NCBI GenBank assembly: GCA_022592445.1
Contig: JABYQR010000039.1
Span: forward strand, 62,001-126,000
Direction of reading: 5' to 3'
From: Cytidiella melzeri
Taxonomy: Eukaryota > Basidiomycota > Agaricomycetes > Polyporales > Irpicaceae
DNA length: 64,000 bases
This document shows, piece after piece, positions 12,446 to 23,699 of this stretch (the stretch's first letter is position 1; every line of letters begins with the position of its first letter). Below the pieces are notes generated by a model. The model saw nothing but the letters and a program-made list of their open reading frames with translations. It was not told where the DNA came from and searched no databases. A program made the translations under genes and the position numbers.

Positions 12446-13771
12446 TTGCGAGCTTGTACCACGCAGCGTCGTTTCGCTCCAAGCGACACGTCCGCTTGCA
12501 TTTCCTAGCTTATAAACACCAGTATCCGTACCCTTTTGTTTCAGTTTCACGCATTCATCTGCACTATCATCTCATACCCTGCCCCCGTGTTTTTAATTTG
12601 TACAGTAGCCAACACCACACACTAGATGAGATTGTGATTTGATTTCTGCGAAATATCAGGACTACTCAGCACCAGTTGTCGTCAGCCAATTACTTGAGCG
12701 AATGATCAGTGCGAGGCTGCACATAGAATCACCGTGACCAAGCGAGCTTGGTTTTTGGTGGAGGTTTTCAGTCAACAAATTGGTTTACTTACGCCCGCAC
12801 AACCATGACAGACTTGGTAGCTCAGCGGTTTGAAGGTCAACTCCTGCTGTTGAGGCTGACAGCAATTATGCATCACAGGAGGTGAACTGGTGAGTAATTA
12901 CAGTGGTAAAAGGAGCGTTGTGTTCGATACAAAATCGCTGTTAGAAGATAGTCCTCGATATGATAAACTCGATGTGTCAATGATGAGGCTTCAGAGAAAT
13001 CAAATGTCCCTGGGTTCAATACCTTCACATAAAAGCAGAGCGGCTGAATCGCTGGCCGCTATATGTATGAGACGGCTGTCTTGCATTTCAATAAAGAGGC
13101 AGATGAGAAATTGCAAGGTTTACGCACAGATGCGCGCCAGGCGCCTCGCTCGCTCTCAGTAAGTCGTGCTTTGATTGCTTGCAGTACGCGGCTGGTACCC
13201 CGGGATGATTGCTATGCGAGATTGATCAGCTGGGAAAGCTAATAGAGAACCAGTAACACATGCTACATAGCTGTATGGCTTCGTCAAGTCTGTTCACCTG
13301 CCTCACGAAGGCATCGACTTGCTCTAAAAATGACTCTGCCGCTTCATCGGTTCATTCTTTATCTACTTTATATAGCAGAAGGTCATGCATATCGCCGCAA
13401 CTATTGTGGCAAGAGTGGGTAAGATGACGTTACTTTCTGTATGTCTGGACCGACTCACTCCTTCAAAGCGACTACCAAGCCTGAGTCCTGCCATCCAACG
13501 AACGAGTGACCTTGACCGTCTGAAGAGTGGTATGTTACAGGTTTCCGGGACCACAAAGTCATGCGTAGCTGTGGTAAACCTTGTGAAGATTTCTTTGCAA
13601 GCACAAAATTGCTAAGCAAATTCCTATCACACGTCAGCCGCATTCGTCGCTGATGTCGACTGTCTTAAGTTAAGTATGAGGTAGATACAAATTGGGCACA
13701 GTGCAAATCTGGGAGACAATGACACGTACGGGTATCGTGGAGCACGAAGCATGAAGCGAACTCCTAGCTCT
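12446..13771. other. Intergenic region, no gene supported
   Basis: About 1.3 kb between the C2/NLR-like gene and a converging kinase gene. The DNA at 12812-12825 resembles a Pol III A box (TAGCTCAGCGG), and near 13012 there is a B-box-like GGTTCAATACC. No tRNA cloverleaf forms between them. Confidence 0.35.
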
Positions 13772-15109
13772 CTACTGGCGCAACGCTCGAGTCCATCGAG
13801 CATTCGAAAACATGCCCTTGATCAACAGGACAGGACCTGCGTTAAGGAAAGGCAGCAAAAAGAACCCGGCCCCTCCCGTGTGTTCATTTGGCTCCTGCAG
13901 ATATAATGTTCGCTGCTGCAAAGTGACGTCCGCCTGCGCACGTTGCCACTGCTGCAAGACCACCGCAGCATCCGGGCGTCTCTCGGGGTCCAGAGCTGTC
14001 ATGCTTTCAACGAACGAGGCCAAGAATTCGACGTTGGCATATCTCTGTATTGTATTAGCACATATTCAACAAGCGCCAGCTTTCATGCTCACATCAAGGA
14101 TCTGCTGCTTGAAAAATTGCCAAGTATAAATATGTCCACCTTGAAAGGGTCGTAAGGCTTGTCGTTGGATAGCTCGGGGACCTCGGCATCCAAGCCGTCA
14201 GTGCCCACTACAAGTCGGGACGTCTGGTCAACAGCAAAACTCTCCGATATTCCGAAATCGACAAAGTAGTATCTCACTGGACGAGGAGCAGTGAACCTGG
14301 AGTATGGCTTAGCCTTTGTGCGCGCATCAGGCAGGAAGTCTGTGAGGACGGGGTGGAAGCCTTTGGGGTAAAGTGACGTTCCGTCCATCATGATATTCTT
14401 GTAGGCGCAATCCCTGAAGAAAAGTGTTGGTGGAAATCATAATTCGGATGATCAGCTCACCTGTGTGCTACACCCTCTGCGTGCATGAAAGCCATCCCCT
14501 GTCGTGAAAATAACCGCTGTTACAAGACTCGTCAAAAGGTGTAATCAATCACTTACGCACCTCAAGTAGCTGGTCCACGACATCAAGGACGTCATCAACA
14601 AGCTCGAATGGCGGGTCATCGGTATAGCGCAGAAACGGCATAACTAAGTACGATATCCTCATGTTGGTATCATCTTGGAAATGATCGACAACGGGAACGC
14701 AGTGGTTGGCGGGGTGGTCCTTCAATGGCAGCTCTGAAAACAATTTGGCGATGGTCACTTCTTTCGAGTCGGTCGATACTCGCTTGATGTACACGAGCTT
14801 TCCGTCAGAACTACGAGTAGCATCGATGAGGTTCGGCCTCAGATATCAACACTGTCAGTCCTCTGTAGACCGCATTGCAGGCATTAACAATCGCACAGGT
14901 AGACTGTGAAAGTCTTCGCACTGTTGTAGCCTCATCCCGGTTCTCTCCCACGATGGTACCCAACCGTCGAGGTATCTGGGGCGCAATAGGTACCCCTTGC
15001 TCAAGAGGAAGTTGGATTTGGCTACCCACGCCAGCTCATAGTCGGATCGATCTTTAGCATCAGCTGCAAATAGTTCGTTAAGCGTAGGTTCTCCTCTAGA
15101 AGATGCCAT
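13772..15109 (-). CDS. Protein-kinase-like protein (Agaricomycete expanded family)
   Basis: A kinase-fold protein of a family common in mushroom genomes. The start at 15109 gives MASSRGEPTLNELFAADAK, followed by the family N-terminal motif GYLLRPRYLDGWVPSW. After an intron the N-lobe carries GKLVYIKRV (candidate ATP-anchoring Lys) and the hinge-like ISYLVMPFLRY. The C-lobe has a complete catalytic loop HRDCAYKNIMMD, joined across an intron from ..EGVAHRDC, and an intact DFG within VRYYFVDFGIS. The family signature VPELSNDKPYDPFKVDIFILG follows. A C-terminal hydrophobic stretch (GFFLLPFLNAGPVLLI) may touch membrane. All catalytic residues are present, so it is probably active, although its substrate is unknown. 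It is paralogous to the gene at 16389-17904, which is predicted to be inactive. Confidence 0.75.
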
Positions 15110-15436
15110 GGCGGGGTTGAAGGAGGAGGGCAGTGCGAGGGCATAGTCTTACGAAGTTCGTGTTCGAGTTGCGTTGTTGCGTGTTGTGTGGTGGTGAGCG
15201 CTCAAGCGCTCACCGATCTGATCTTACTTACACAAGGACCAATAACACCCTGTGCCAAATTGATGTAAGTGGGATGTCACTAAGAAACCCGCCTGGCTTC
15301 TCTGACCCATATCGATACCACCGTAAAAAAATGGACGGCGGCCACCTTAGTGGCTCTCTCATAACCTGCATCTGCGGCTGCTGCTCACTCGCGTTCTACA
15401 GCATAACCTTCCTCAGTCACTAGCTCCCAGCCCACT
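15110..15436. other. Divergent spacer between kinase and small membrane protein
   Basis: This 327-base interval separates the start codons of two divergently transcribed genes and should hold both promoters. No coding signal is seen. Confidence 0.4.
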
Positions 15437-15939
15437 ATGCCGATTGTAGAGCTAGTAGCGTTCGCTTTAGGCATACTTGGTTTGGGCTACGGCGTCATCA
15501 GCTCGACTAAAAACAAGAATATTCCTCACATTGAAGCTCGCTTGAAGCTGGACAAGATAAAGACGTATCTGGCAGAGCTACAGGAGGAGTTGGAGGCTTT
15601 GGGAGAGATGGACCGATCGGGACCATATCATTTGGATAATGTTGCGCCTGAATTAAAGGTAGTGGCCTTCAAATCTTGAGCGTGAATTACGAAGGTATGT
15701 TTAGCTTTATTGTTGCGTGCATTGCCGTTATGTCTGTCAATCCGCTACCTAGACTTCGGCTACTCCATGATAGCTACAGAGAGCAGTTAACTATTTATGA
15801 TATCCCCAAGTCAGCTCACTCGTCACGACTTGCGATGTTCTTTACCAAGAAAGGATCCGAAACTGCGGCATTCTTTGCTGAGGTCGACACGTTGATGAAG
15901 AAAGTCTACCTGCTGCAAAAGGATTGCATCATACGATAA
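15437..15939 (+). CDS. Small protein with N-terminal membrane helix and coiled coil
   Basis: Not assigned to a known family. From the ATG at 15437 the protein starts MPIVELVAFALGILGLGYGV, a probable membrane helix. A heptad-like charged segment follows (KLDKIKTYLAELQEELEAL). An intron of about 70-110 bases comes after roughly residue 70; its exact ends are unclear because the simplest donor and acceptor are out of phase. The second exon includes HDSYREQLTIYDIPKSAHSS and a helical FAEVDTLMKKVYLLQKD before a stop at 15939. A coding-looking stretch (VTTRTLESRVQLMRD) at about 15988-16070, right after an acceptor-like ag, may be a further exon. The layout, one short membrane segment followed by a coiled coil, is shared with many small proteins found beside fungal NLR and kinase genes. 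Confidence 0.45.
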
Positions 15940-16388
15940 CGTAGCGCACCCTTTGAACTTCAAAGGTCTTAATCATTGGCACGCAGGTAACAACACGAAC
16001 GCTGGAATCACGAGTTCAGCTGATGCGGGATGCCGAGTACTCCCAACATGACGATGTGACCGAGGGACCCTGTAAGTTGCTTTCAATATCTCAATGCCCG
16101 TCTACTCAATCTTCGCATAGCTGCTCGCACGCCGACTGATGCAACCTTCGGGGCACAGCCGTAGAAGTCTTGTCGGTCGTAGTCTACGAGCTTACGCCGT
16201 GCTTGAATGAACATTGCCGTCTTATGCGGTTGTCCATTGCACCCGCAGGCATTGGATCGCCGTGTATACGTCACCATAATCCTTCCTTCCCGCCGTTGAT
16301 GTTCATAGAAACCCATCATGAAGACGCATTCCATGTCATTCCAAGCCCTGGTATTGACCCAAACCGTAGTACATCAGTATATTTTCTA
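15940..16388. other. Convergent spacer with a possible exon
   Basis: Holds the possible extra exon of the upstream gene at about 15988-16070 and the 3' end of the converging kinase-like gene. No separate gene is supported. Confidence 0.35.
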
Positions 16389-17904
16389 TCACTGGGGTGT
16401 AGAAATATACGTAGCACTGGCAGTCCAGAAAGGACCCCGACTTTCGGAAGCTCCGCCAAGGGACAATAGTCGACTACGAGCTCGTGCCCACGCCTTCGCA
16501 GACCACATGAAAAACTTGAGACTCGAGACTTCGAAGACCAGGCTCCGTATGCGGGATTCTTCTCGAGGACGCAGTCTGCGAGTACGACTAGAGGAGATTT
16601 GAGGAATGACACTGCACCACTCTTCGAAACACTCCTCAGCGTCGGGACGGAACAATGGTGCCTGTTGTGTCATAAGGTCAGCCAATTCTCGGCAGAACTC
16701 GATGTTTGAATACTTCTGTCAGTGTATGAGCTTCACTAGCAGCTGCAGTCTAACATATTCAACGGACGCACCGTTAAAAATTCACGGTGGATCATATTTC
16801 CGACAAGAAAGACGTCCAAATAGAAGGGATCGTACTCTTGAACCATGGTCATCATGCCGGGACTCCCGTTTGAACGAGTTCCCGGGCATCCGTAGTATTC
16901 CGGAGGATCTAGGTCGCGACTGTACCTCCCTGATGCCCGTGTGTCGTCGATATAAGGATCCCTCCGAAATGAGAAGGCAAGATTGCTGATATAATATTGA
17001 CTCGGGCGTGTAGGGTCCGCTGGTGGTAAACATAGCGGCACTTCATACCGCATAGGCCGCAGGGCACTCTCAACCTCGCGTCGATGAAGATGATGGAGAC
17101 GCTCAACGTCTGCATCGGTCAAAATGTTGTGAAGCGAGCAGTCTCTGCAAATGTTGTATCGTAAGGCTTTGAATCGAAGGAGATTTGAGCACTTTGCTGC
17201 ACCTGTGAGCAATATCGTGTATATGCATGAATGCGATGCCCTATGACAAAGTTCAGCTGAACCGGCTGCGCCCCGTTTTCAAAACCCCGTACGCACAAGC
17301 AGTATCTGACTTATAAAGTCCACGACGTCGCCCACATTCCTGAAGTCGGCCGGTGATATGGCACGCAAGAAAGGCATGACTGCAAACGAAAATGTGCGGT
17401 CCGTGTCATCTTCAAACAACTCGAGTACTCGTGTGCAGCGGTTAGCCGGGAGTGCATCCAGGTAATCTCCTCGAAGTCTTCGAATATTCCATATCTCGTC
17501 CGACCGTCTCGTTTCAAGTCTCTTGATTGACACAAGTCGACCGTCTAAGACATGTGTGGCGACCACCATCTGCCGTGTTGTGGAATCCTGGCAAGGACGA
17601 ACATCAATAGAAATAAGTTGACTGTGCGTAACGGACTTACAGGGAGTGAGCTCGGTTGTCCTAAGGACACGATGCCAGGCTCTAGAGATATGGCTTCGCA
17701 GCCAGGACAATCCCGAAAGCACAGAAGATATCCACGCGCCTTGAACATGTCGTAGCGGTTGTTCCAGAAGTCCTCAAGGTTGGCATTGCGCGACTGCCAG
17801 TGAACGTTCATTCCGCACTCGAACGACGAGAATGAGAGGGATTGCAGTTGTTGACTTGAAGTTGAGGGTTCAGACACCCGCCTTTCGGAGTTTGTAATCG
17901 CCAC
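16389..17904 (-). CDS. Predicted pseudokinase, paralogue of the gene at 13772-15109
   Basis: Same family as the neighbouring kinase-like gene. The start at 17904 gives MAITNSERRVSEPS, then the family N-terminal motif FKARGYLLCFRDCPGC. After an intron come MVVATHVLDGRLVSIKRLE (candidate Lys) and FSFAVMPFLRAISP. A short exon ends GIAFMHIHDIAH, and splicing to the next exon restores HRDCSLHNILTDAD, so the catalytic loop is kept. The place of DFG, directly after a YYI strand, reads NLA (YYISNLAFSF), so Asp, Phe and Gly are all changed. The family signature is reduced to EYDPFYLDVFLVGN. The final exon is Arg-rich and ends at 16389. The open frame across five or so exons argues for a maintained protein. 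It is likely non-catalytic and may regulate a partner. Confidence 0.65.
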
Positions 17905-18243
17905 GCGGAGTATATAGGAACATGTTCAACATGCGCATGCGGGCTGGGAGATGGGTACTGATGTGACTAAGTAGTGGGCCTGATGTGACAGGCTCACCTC
18001 AGTACTCGTTACGATATGCGAAATAGCAGTACTTACTCTGCCAGAGCTATTCACACAAGATGGCATTACTGGTGAGCAGTGATTGACTCGTGGCCAAGGG
18101 CTCATCAATTCCTAAGTTGGGTTAAAAAATGGTGCAGAATCGAAATTGGACGTACCTGCCTACGCAGTTACTAGTCACCAAGCACTGACATAGCGTTACG
18201 AATAGATAATCCACGAATTCCATAAAATTAATTATATACGGGT
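17905..18243. other. Intergenic spacer
   Basis: Between the start of the pseudokinase gene and the stop of the TKL kinase gene, both on the minus strand. No coding signal is seen. Confidence 0.4.
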
Positions 18244-21005
18244 CTACGTCCCTATATCGATACTCTTCAAACTCGCTTTGAGTGCGTGGCTAGATGGTCG
18301 TTTTTCCGGGTTCTCGTCCCAACACTGCTCGACGATATTCCATACCTCGCGCGCCATGAGCCACTCGTGTCCGGGATCTGGAATAGGAGGACGTCTTGGT
18401 CGTTTTTCACCGGGATAAACTGTAGGCTTGTCTACCGTAAAGAGCTAGGTAGAATCTTGATCAGATGACTCGTAGGATGAAACTACAGTATGATGCCCAC
18501 CTCCACGCACACCATTGCGAAAGAGTATATGTCACTCTGGCGCGTAGGACGCAGCCGCAACATGGGGTTATGGGGGTCGATTATCTCTGGTGCAGTCCAT
18601 AAGGGATGGCCAACCCTTTGCGAATAGTAGTTCCCATCATGGCCCTCAGCGAAGAGGGCGAGACCAAAATCTGCGATCTTGATGTGGTCATCCTTGTCAA
18701 CGAGAATATTGACCTGAATTGACGATGAGATCGATGAAGTCGTTTGTGGGTGAAATTTGGTAACGTACACCACGAAGATCTCCGTGAACTATCCCTTCAC
18801 GATGAACGTAGTCGATCCCATCCGCAATCTCGCCGATCTATCGACATTTGAGTTGAACGCCTCTCCATCGACAACTCTTCATGACTCACCCATCTTTGAC
18901 TAATTTTATAGAGTGCACCAGAATATCTTCGCGTGTGTTGAAGATCCTGCAGTCGTTTGATAACACTGTCGTTGGCCATCCAGGGTGATACCAATGTCAA
19001 CGGACCGAAGTCATAGGACACGCCGAGCAAGGGTAAAACATGCTTGTGCTTCAAAGTCCATGCGCTGACGAGCTCCAACATCGTTTTCTGAATACAAGAA
19101 TTGTATCAGCTCCACACCAGAAACAAGCGGTCCCTATAACGACGTGCCTTTTTGTAGTTCTTTCGCTCAGAGGGGTGCCTGAAGTCTTGAGGAAGCCGAA
19201 GACACTTCAATGCTACATGGGTGTACTCCCGGACCGGGTGATTGTTATCACGCTTGACCATCGTTGTCAAATAGCCCTTGTAGACGTTTGCGTAACTGCC
19301 ACGCCCATCCGAGTAGGTGGGGTCGATCTTTTTTCTCATCCTGTCTTGGGTTTTAGAGTCAACATCTAATACCCTCTTCTTCACGCGTAGGCACTTCGGG
19401 GTCAAGCCTGTCTTCTGCAAGATGTGTGTCAATAGCCTTCGAAGGCGATCTCTGGTCGCCATCTCATCCGGGCCCGACTGATCGATTTCCTAGAAGATTG
19501 TGAGTTGACTTCTCTCGTATGTAGGGGACAAATACTCACTTTCTTTATCAGCTGCACTGTGTCGTCGAAAATAGGCCCCCCAGCAACGATCAACGAGCCA
19601 GTGAAGGAATTCCAGGGCCAATCACTGTCTTCTCGCCACTCCCGTTGTGCTTTGGAGAAGACGTACTCCAACAAGCGGGCATTCTCGTAGGGGACCTCTG
19701 CTAGCTCTGCAATGTCTCCTTGCAGGACAAGTTGCATCCGAGTTCTGTAACGAAGAACCAGGTACTGCAACCTCGATAACTCCGAGATGGAGTTTCCGAG
19801 AATCAGATGCATGGCTGGGTAGGTTGCAACTGGATAACAAGCAAATTAGAACTTTGAAACATCACGGAAGAGATGGACACTCCACCGAAATATAGATGTG
19901 CTAAGGAGCAAAGAAAAGTCGAGCACTGTGCCATGCACTCGAGTAGTTCTGGCAGACTAGTGTTCGTGTAAATGAGCGGCAAGGAAGGATTGGTGACGCC
20001 AAGCTCCCTCTTGCAGCGCATGGCAAAATCCGCGAAAGCTGCCATGTTCTCCAGAATGTCTTCCAGAGCGTTATACCGAAGGTCTGTTATGTCGATATCC
20101 TCGTGCTCGATGTCATATCGCTCATGCAGCACCAGTCCCTTCTTGGAGAGATATGTCTGCAGATACGAATGCAACGAGGCGAGATGATACCATGCGATTC
20201 GCTAATCACGGGAAGATTTAGTGCCTTGTCACGAATTGCGTTGACGAAAGCGTGAACTCACAAAGTTCTTCTCGTCCCAACGCAAATGCCCAATATTGTA
20301 TATGAGGTTGTGCAAGGTTTTCAAGGTTGGGACAATAGGGGAGTGCTTGTCGCACGGTGCGTCCAAGAAAGCGTTCAAGTCCGGAATTTTCTCTTCGTGC
20401 ACTCGTAAGTCCAAGATTATAGTCGCATAATTGCCGTCCGCCATGGGTATTTGTCCCACTACACTTGTATTATCACACTGTGATTGAACAGAGAGTATGG
20501 TGAAACGCACCAAAGTTCTTCTCCCTCCTCCGCTCCCACAGAGAGAAGGAATAACTAGGCAATGAGTCTGGCTTGTGCCTTTTTTTACCACGTAGGCAGA
20601 CATCCACGGAAATCTGGGAATCGTGGCGTGTGGCAACCTGGCTAAGGTACAACCTCAGCCTCGCGCCCCGTACCACAATCATAGGACTCACAACTCCAGA
20701 GGGGCAGACGGCCCGACGAGGGTTCTCGATGAGCATTTTGGTGACTCGTTGCCTTCAACTTTGACGATACTGACTCCGTCGCAGTAAACCTGGACAGAGA
20801 TCGGAGTTCCCGAAACTGGTACCTCCACACTGATGGCTTGATCGAGAACATTCAACGATTTGGCTGCAACGGATTCTGCAATTCATTGGAAAGACGTACA
20901 ATTTAACAGAAATGGCATGCCCCATTTCGGATTCTCCTTCCTCTCAGTCTCGATGAGCAGGGGTTGAGGTGGTGTATCCATCCGCGATGTTGAGAAGCTA
21001 GGCAT
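18244..21005 (-). CDS. TKL-type protein kinase with long N-terminal region
   Basis: The start at 21005 (MPSFSTSRMDTPPQ) and at least eight exons were followed. The N-terminal half, about 500 residues, includes NVLDQAISVEVPVSGTPI, a charged exon ending WERRREKNF, and then GQIPMADGNYATIILDLRV. Next come helical exons (LHSYLQTYLSKKG, DLRYNALEDILENMAAF, HLILGNSISELSRL). This part has no named domain that I recognise. The kinase domain begins at about 19360 on the minus strand with the Gly-rich loop GRGSYANVYKG and Lys in HVALKCLRL. It continues with HKHVLPLLGVSYDFG, the VHGDLRG catalytic loop, KIADFGLALF, and WTAPEIIDP. QSDIYSFAMVCVE follows, and after the last intron MAREVWNIVEQCWDENPEKRP, with the stop at 18244. 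HGDL in place of HRDL is normal for these fungal tyrosine-kinase-like enzymes. All catalytic residues are present. Confidence 0.8.
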
Positions 21006-21509
21006 TGTGATACCGGTTGAGTCTGCGTGAGATGTTTAAGTATCGAGCGCAAACAATGCTCACCTTTTCAGTATCGCCTGGAAAAGCAACAGGAGCAGTA
21101 CCGGGTATGCGGCGACGATAGATCTACATCAAGCGCAAGCAATCGTTGTCATACCTACGATTGTGGAAGACGTTGTGTGGTTCATAGCCTTGTCGAAACG
21201 GTAACCGGGACTTCGGAGACGCCGCCAAGAAAGAACAAGGTTGCGAAGCCACCATCATCCTAAAGGGCGCCACCCCGCATCAGCTGTGTAACCCTCGAAT
21301 CGTTTCGACTTATTGTTTCTGGTTCGAGTCCTGGGAGACCTATAAGTGGTGCTAATGTCAATGTCAGTCAGCGTTGTCTGTGTACTGAATGGGCAGCGAC
21401 CAACAACAATAACTCACGTTGTACAATGTGTAGACAAGGAGTATATGCGGCGTTCGGAAAAGCATGCAACGGAGTGCACCTTTTGCAGAGTGGGCAGACC
21501 TCGCTAACT
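21006..21509. other. Upstream region of TKL kinase
   Basis: No gene is seen. It may contain further decayed exons of the kinase remnant that lies immediately upstream. Confidence 0.3.
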
Positions 21510-22123
21510 ACATTTTCCCTGATCGACTCGCGCCGCTCCCGTGTACAACTGCGAGACAGCGTTTATACCTATCACCAACCTGAAAAAGTACTCTCACCTC
21601 AATGGACAGATACGCGAAAGTATACACGTCGCTCTGTTTCATCGGTCAGATAGTCAGAACAGTTCCTTGGGAGAAAAGCCGAACTATAGTCCTTTCCATC
21701 CCACTGGCATGCTCTAGCAACGTCTGCCATGTCCAACATGAGCTTCCGCACCGCATCGACGAGTGATTTCAGCCAAAGCCGATGCCAAGATGCATGAACC
21801 ATATTGGGAATCTACACCGTTCGCTGTCCTCAATCAACGAAGGTTGACTAGACCTCAAACGTAAAATCTGGTACGGGTATACTTACCGCGTGCAGGCAGG
21901 CCTCTGTGCGTGAAAACCCTCGCCTGTCTTGTAAGCGTTCCTGTTCTGCGAATAATCGGCGTGGATGAGTCTGAAAAAGGGACGTAGCGCTTTCATAACC
22001 AAGTCCCAGGGTTTGATGCTGTTCCAGGTTTACGAAGACGCTACTGTGTCCTTCAATCTTCGACATAGTGACCAGTGCTCCATAATAGGTGCAGAAAGAT
22101 GGGACACTGAAACCTTTGCGCAA
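21510..22123 (-). pseudogene. Degenerate TKL kinase remnant
   Basis: At about 21645-21600 on the minus strand the DNA encodes QSDVYTFAYLSIE followed by a GTGAGA donor. This matches the QSDIYSFAMVCVE segment of the kinase next door. After a plausible acceptor the next piece reads LYTGAARVDQGK and then a stop, like the ELYTG segment that follows in intact kinases. Upstream, KLMLDMADVARACQWDG may be a broken DFG region, and FSRTEACLHA before a GTAAGT donor may be the helix before the catalytic loop. No recognisable H(R/G)D loop or APE remains, and stops interrupt any joined frame. I read this as a decayed partial duplicate of the adjacent TKL kinase gene. A diverged real gene with unusual splicing is a less likely alternative. 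Confidence 0.35.
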
Positions 22124-22361
22124 GCGAATGGCACATAGCCGTCGCTCGTCAGTGTATCAAAAAAAGTTTGGCCACTGCAGGTGGTACATACAGTACAGTG
22201 GAAATTGCGGAGACGAGAGTAAGCAGTAGCACTAGGCGCCAGTAGCGAGACGGTGCGCCGGTCACGTTATCCGACTTCCTTTCTGGTTCACAAAAGGCGC
22301 CAGTCGGGAAGTGTCGGCCACGAGTAACGCGCTCTCGCCTTGAACTTCAACAACAACGACC

Positions 22362-22844
22362 ATGCGACCCACACTCATTCGCCGCGACCTTGGCGGCCTT
22401 GTGCCTCCCAAAATTGCCTCTCCTTCAATCCTTGTAAGTGTACATCTCTTTTCGTTGGTCTTGGAGTTCGTTGTGCTCATCTTTCTCTTTTGTGGGACAG
22501 ACCAGTGGTCAGGGTGAAGGCCTTGCGCCTCTCGTAGGCTTTTACTCCAGACTCCCCAAGGGTGCTGCACCGAAGCCGGCTATTCGTGGAATCAAGGAAA
22601 GGTTCTTTAATGGCAAGAACGCGTCCGGCGCTCCTCTCGTCTGGGTGATGGGCGGTCTCTTCGCTCTTGGATACTTCATTGACTACCAGAGTAAGTCTGA
22701 CATTGCATCGTCGGTACAATCAAGACCTAACTCTACTGGATTTCTCTCTAGCTCACTTGAGTAAGCTTCTCCAAGATGCCCGCGCTCTCCTTGTCTCTGA
22801 CCCTGCTTCGCCTTCCAGAGCACCACAAGAACCATGCGCACTGA
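22362..22844 (+). CDS. ATP17: Mitochondrial ATP synthase subunit f
   Basis: A small membrane subunit of the FO part of mitochondrial ATP synthase. Four exons join cleanly: 22362-22433, 22501-22690, 22752-22760 and 22819-22844, giving 98 residues. The protein begins MRPTLIRRDLGGLVPPKIAS. It contains LVGFYSRLPKGAAPKPAIRG and the family hallmark RFFNGKNASGAPLVW. One membrane helix (VMGGLFALGYFIDYQ) precedes THLKHHKNHAH, the typical subunit f end. The third exon is only 9 bases (CTCACTTGA) and is required to keep the conserved Tyr-Gln-x-His-Leu-Lys-His-His reading. Skipping it would delete three residues without a frameshift. Confidence 0.93.
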
Positions 22845-23699
22845 GCAGGGAGCAGCTAGGGAGGGATGTACGGGATGCTATAGAAGAGTGTCTTCGAATG
22901 ACCTTTGTGTATCAGGCACGCACAACAACGCATTTTGCTTTACGCTTACTTTGTGGGAGCTATACGGCGTCGCGTCCTCATCGAGAATTCACCGCGTCTT
23001 ACAGCATCTGTCTGGCGAGAGCAGTTCTTTCTGCTCGAAACTGACATTATGGCCACTGCTAGTCCCTTTCGCCCCTGGCCTCGTCGAGCCAACCAAGCCA
23101 ATTTGTGGGCTCATACCACCCACAGCGGCCAAATCCCTCTCGTCTCAAGCATGACACTAGGCAGTCGTGATCTGACTACGCCCGGTCTCCTATCAACGCT
23201 GCGCGAGATCTTTCACATCCGGCCGTCAGCTTGGCGTGCTCGATGGCTATCTGCACGTATGCCAATTAACGTCGAACCATGGGGACGCCCTATAATCGCT
23301 AGCAAAAAAAAACTCGCACATAATATCCATTGTGACTTTGGTGTACGTAGCTTCAGATCTATGCTTGGCAGCAGTCCTCGGGCTATCATACTCAACTCAC
23401 CCGCAAATGTCGGAATTGGCGCCTCGCTTTGGTAGCGATGTTCCAGTCATCAAGTGAGTGATGTTCATTATAAGTCACCACAGTTGACGTCATAAGTTCT
23501 GAGATACACGCTGCAGACATTCGCTGTCTTTCCAGGGGGGCAGCTCCACTGGTACCTAGGTGTGCTAAATGAATGCGGTGCTCGACACCTCATCCTGCTC
23601 AATGACGAGTAGCCTCTCATCCTCCTCATAAAGCCACTGCGGAAAATGACTTGTCCAACCTTGCTCTCATTACCCGTCGATACCCTTCCAGCCTTGATT
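22845..23699. other. Intergenic region, no gene supported
   Basis: A 176-codon open frame (22905-23435, +) begins inside the ATP17 3' region, but its translation has no recognisable motif. No antisense gene is seen. It probably holds the ATP17 3' end and the GH128 promoter. Confidence 0.4.

Noticed and set aside
12812..13026. tRNA-like A box (TAGCTCAGCGG) and a downstream B box (GGTTCAATACC)
   Set aside because: The boxes are about 190 bases apart, the T stem has mismatches, and no acceptor stem pairs. It is neither a tRNA nor a convincing SINE.
21305..21345. B-box-like GGTTCGAGTCC suggesting a tRNA 3' half
   Set aside because: No matching D arm, anticodon arm or acceptor strand lies upstream.
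22905..23435. 176-codon plus-strand open frame after ATP17
   Set aside because: Overlaps the ATP17 3' region, lacks motifs and shows no exon-like pattern.
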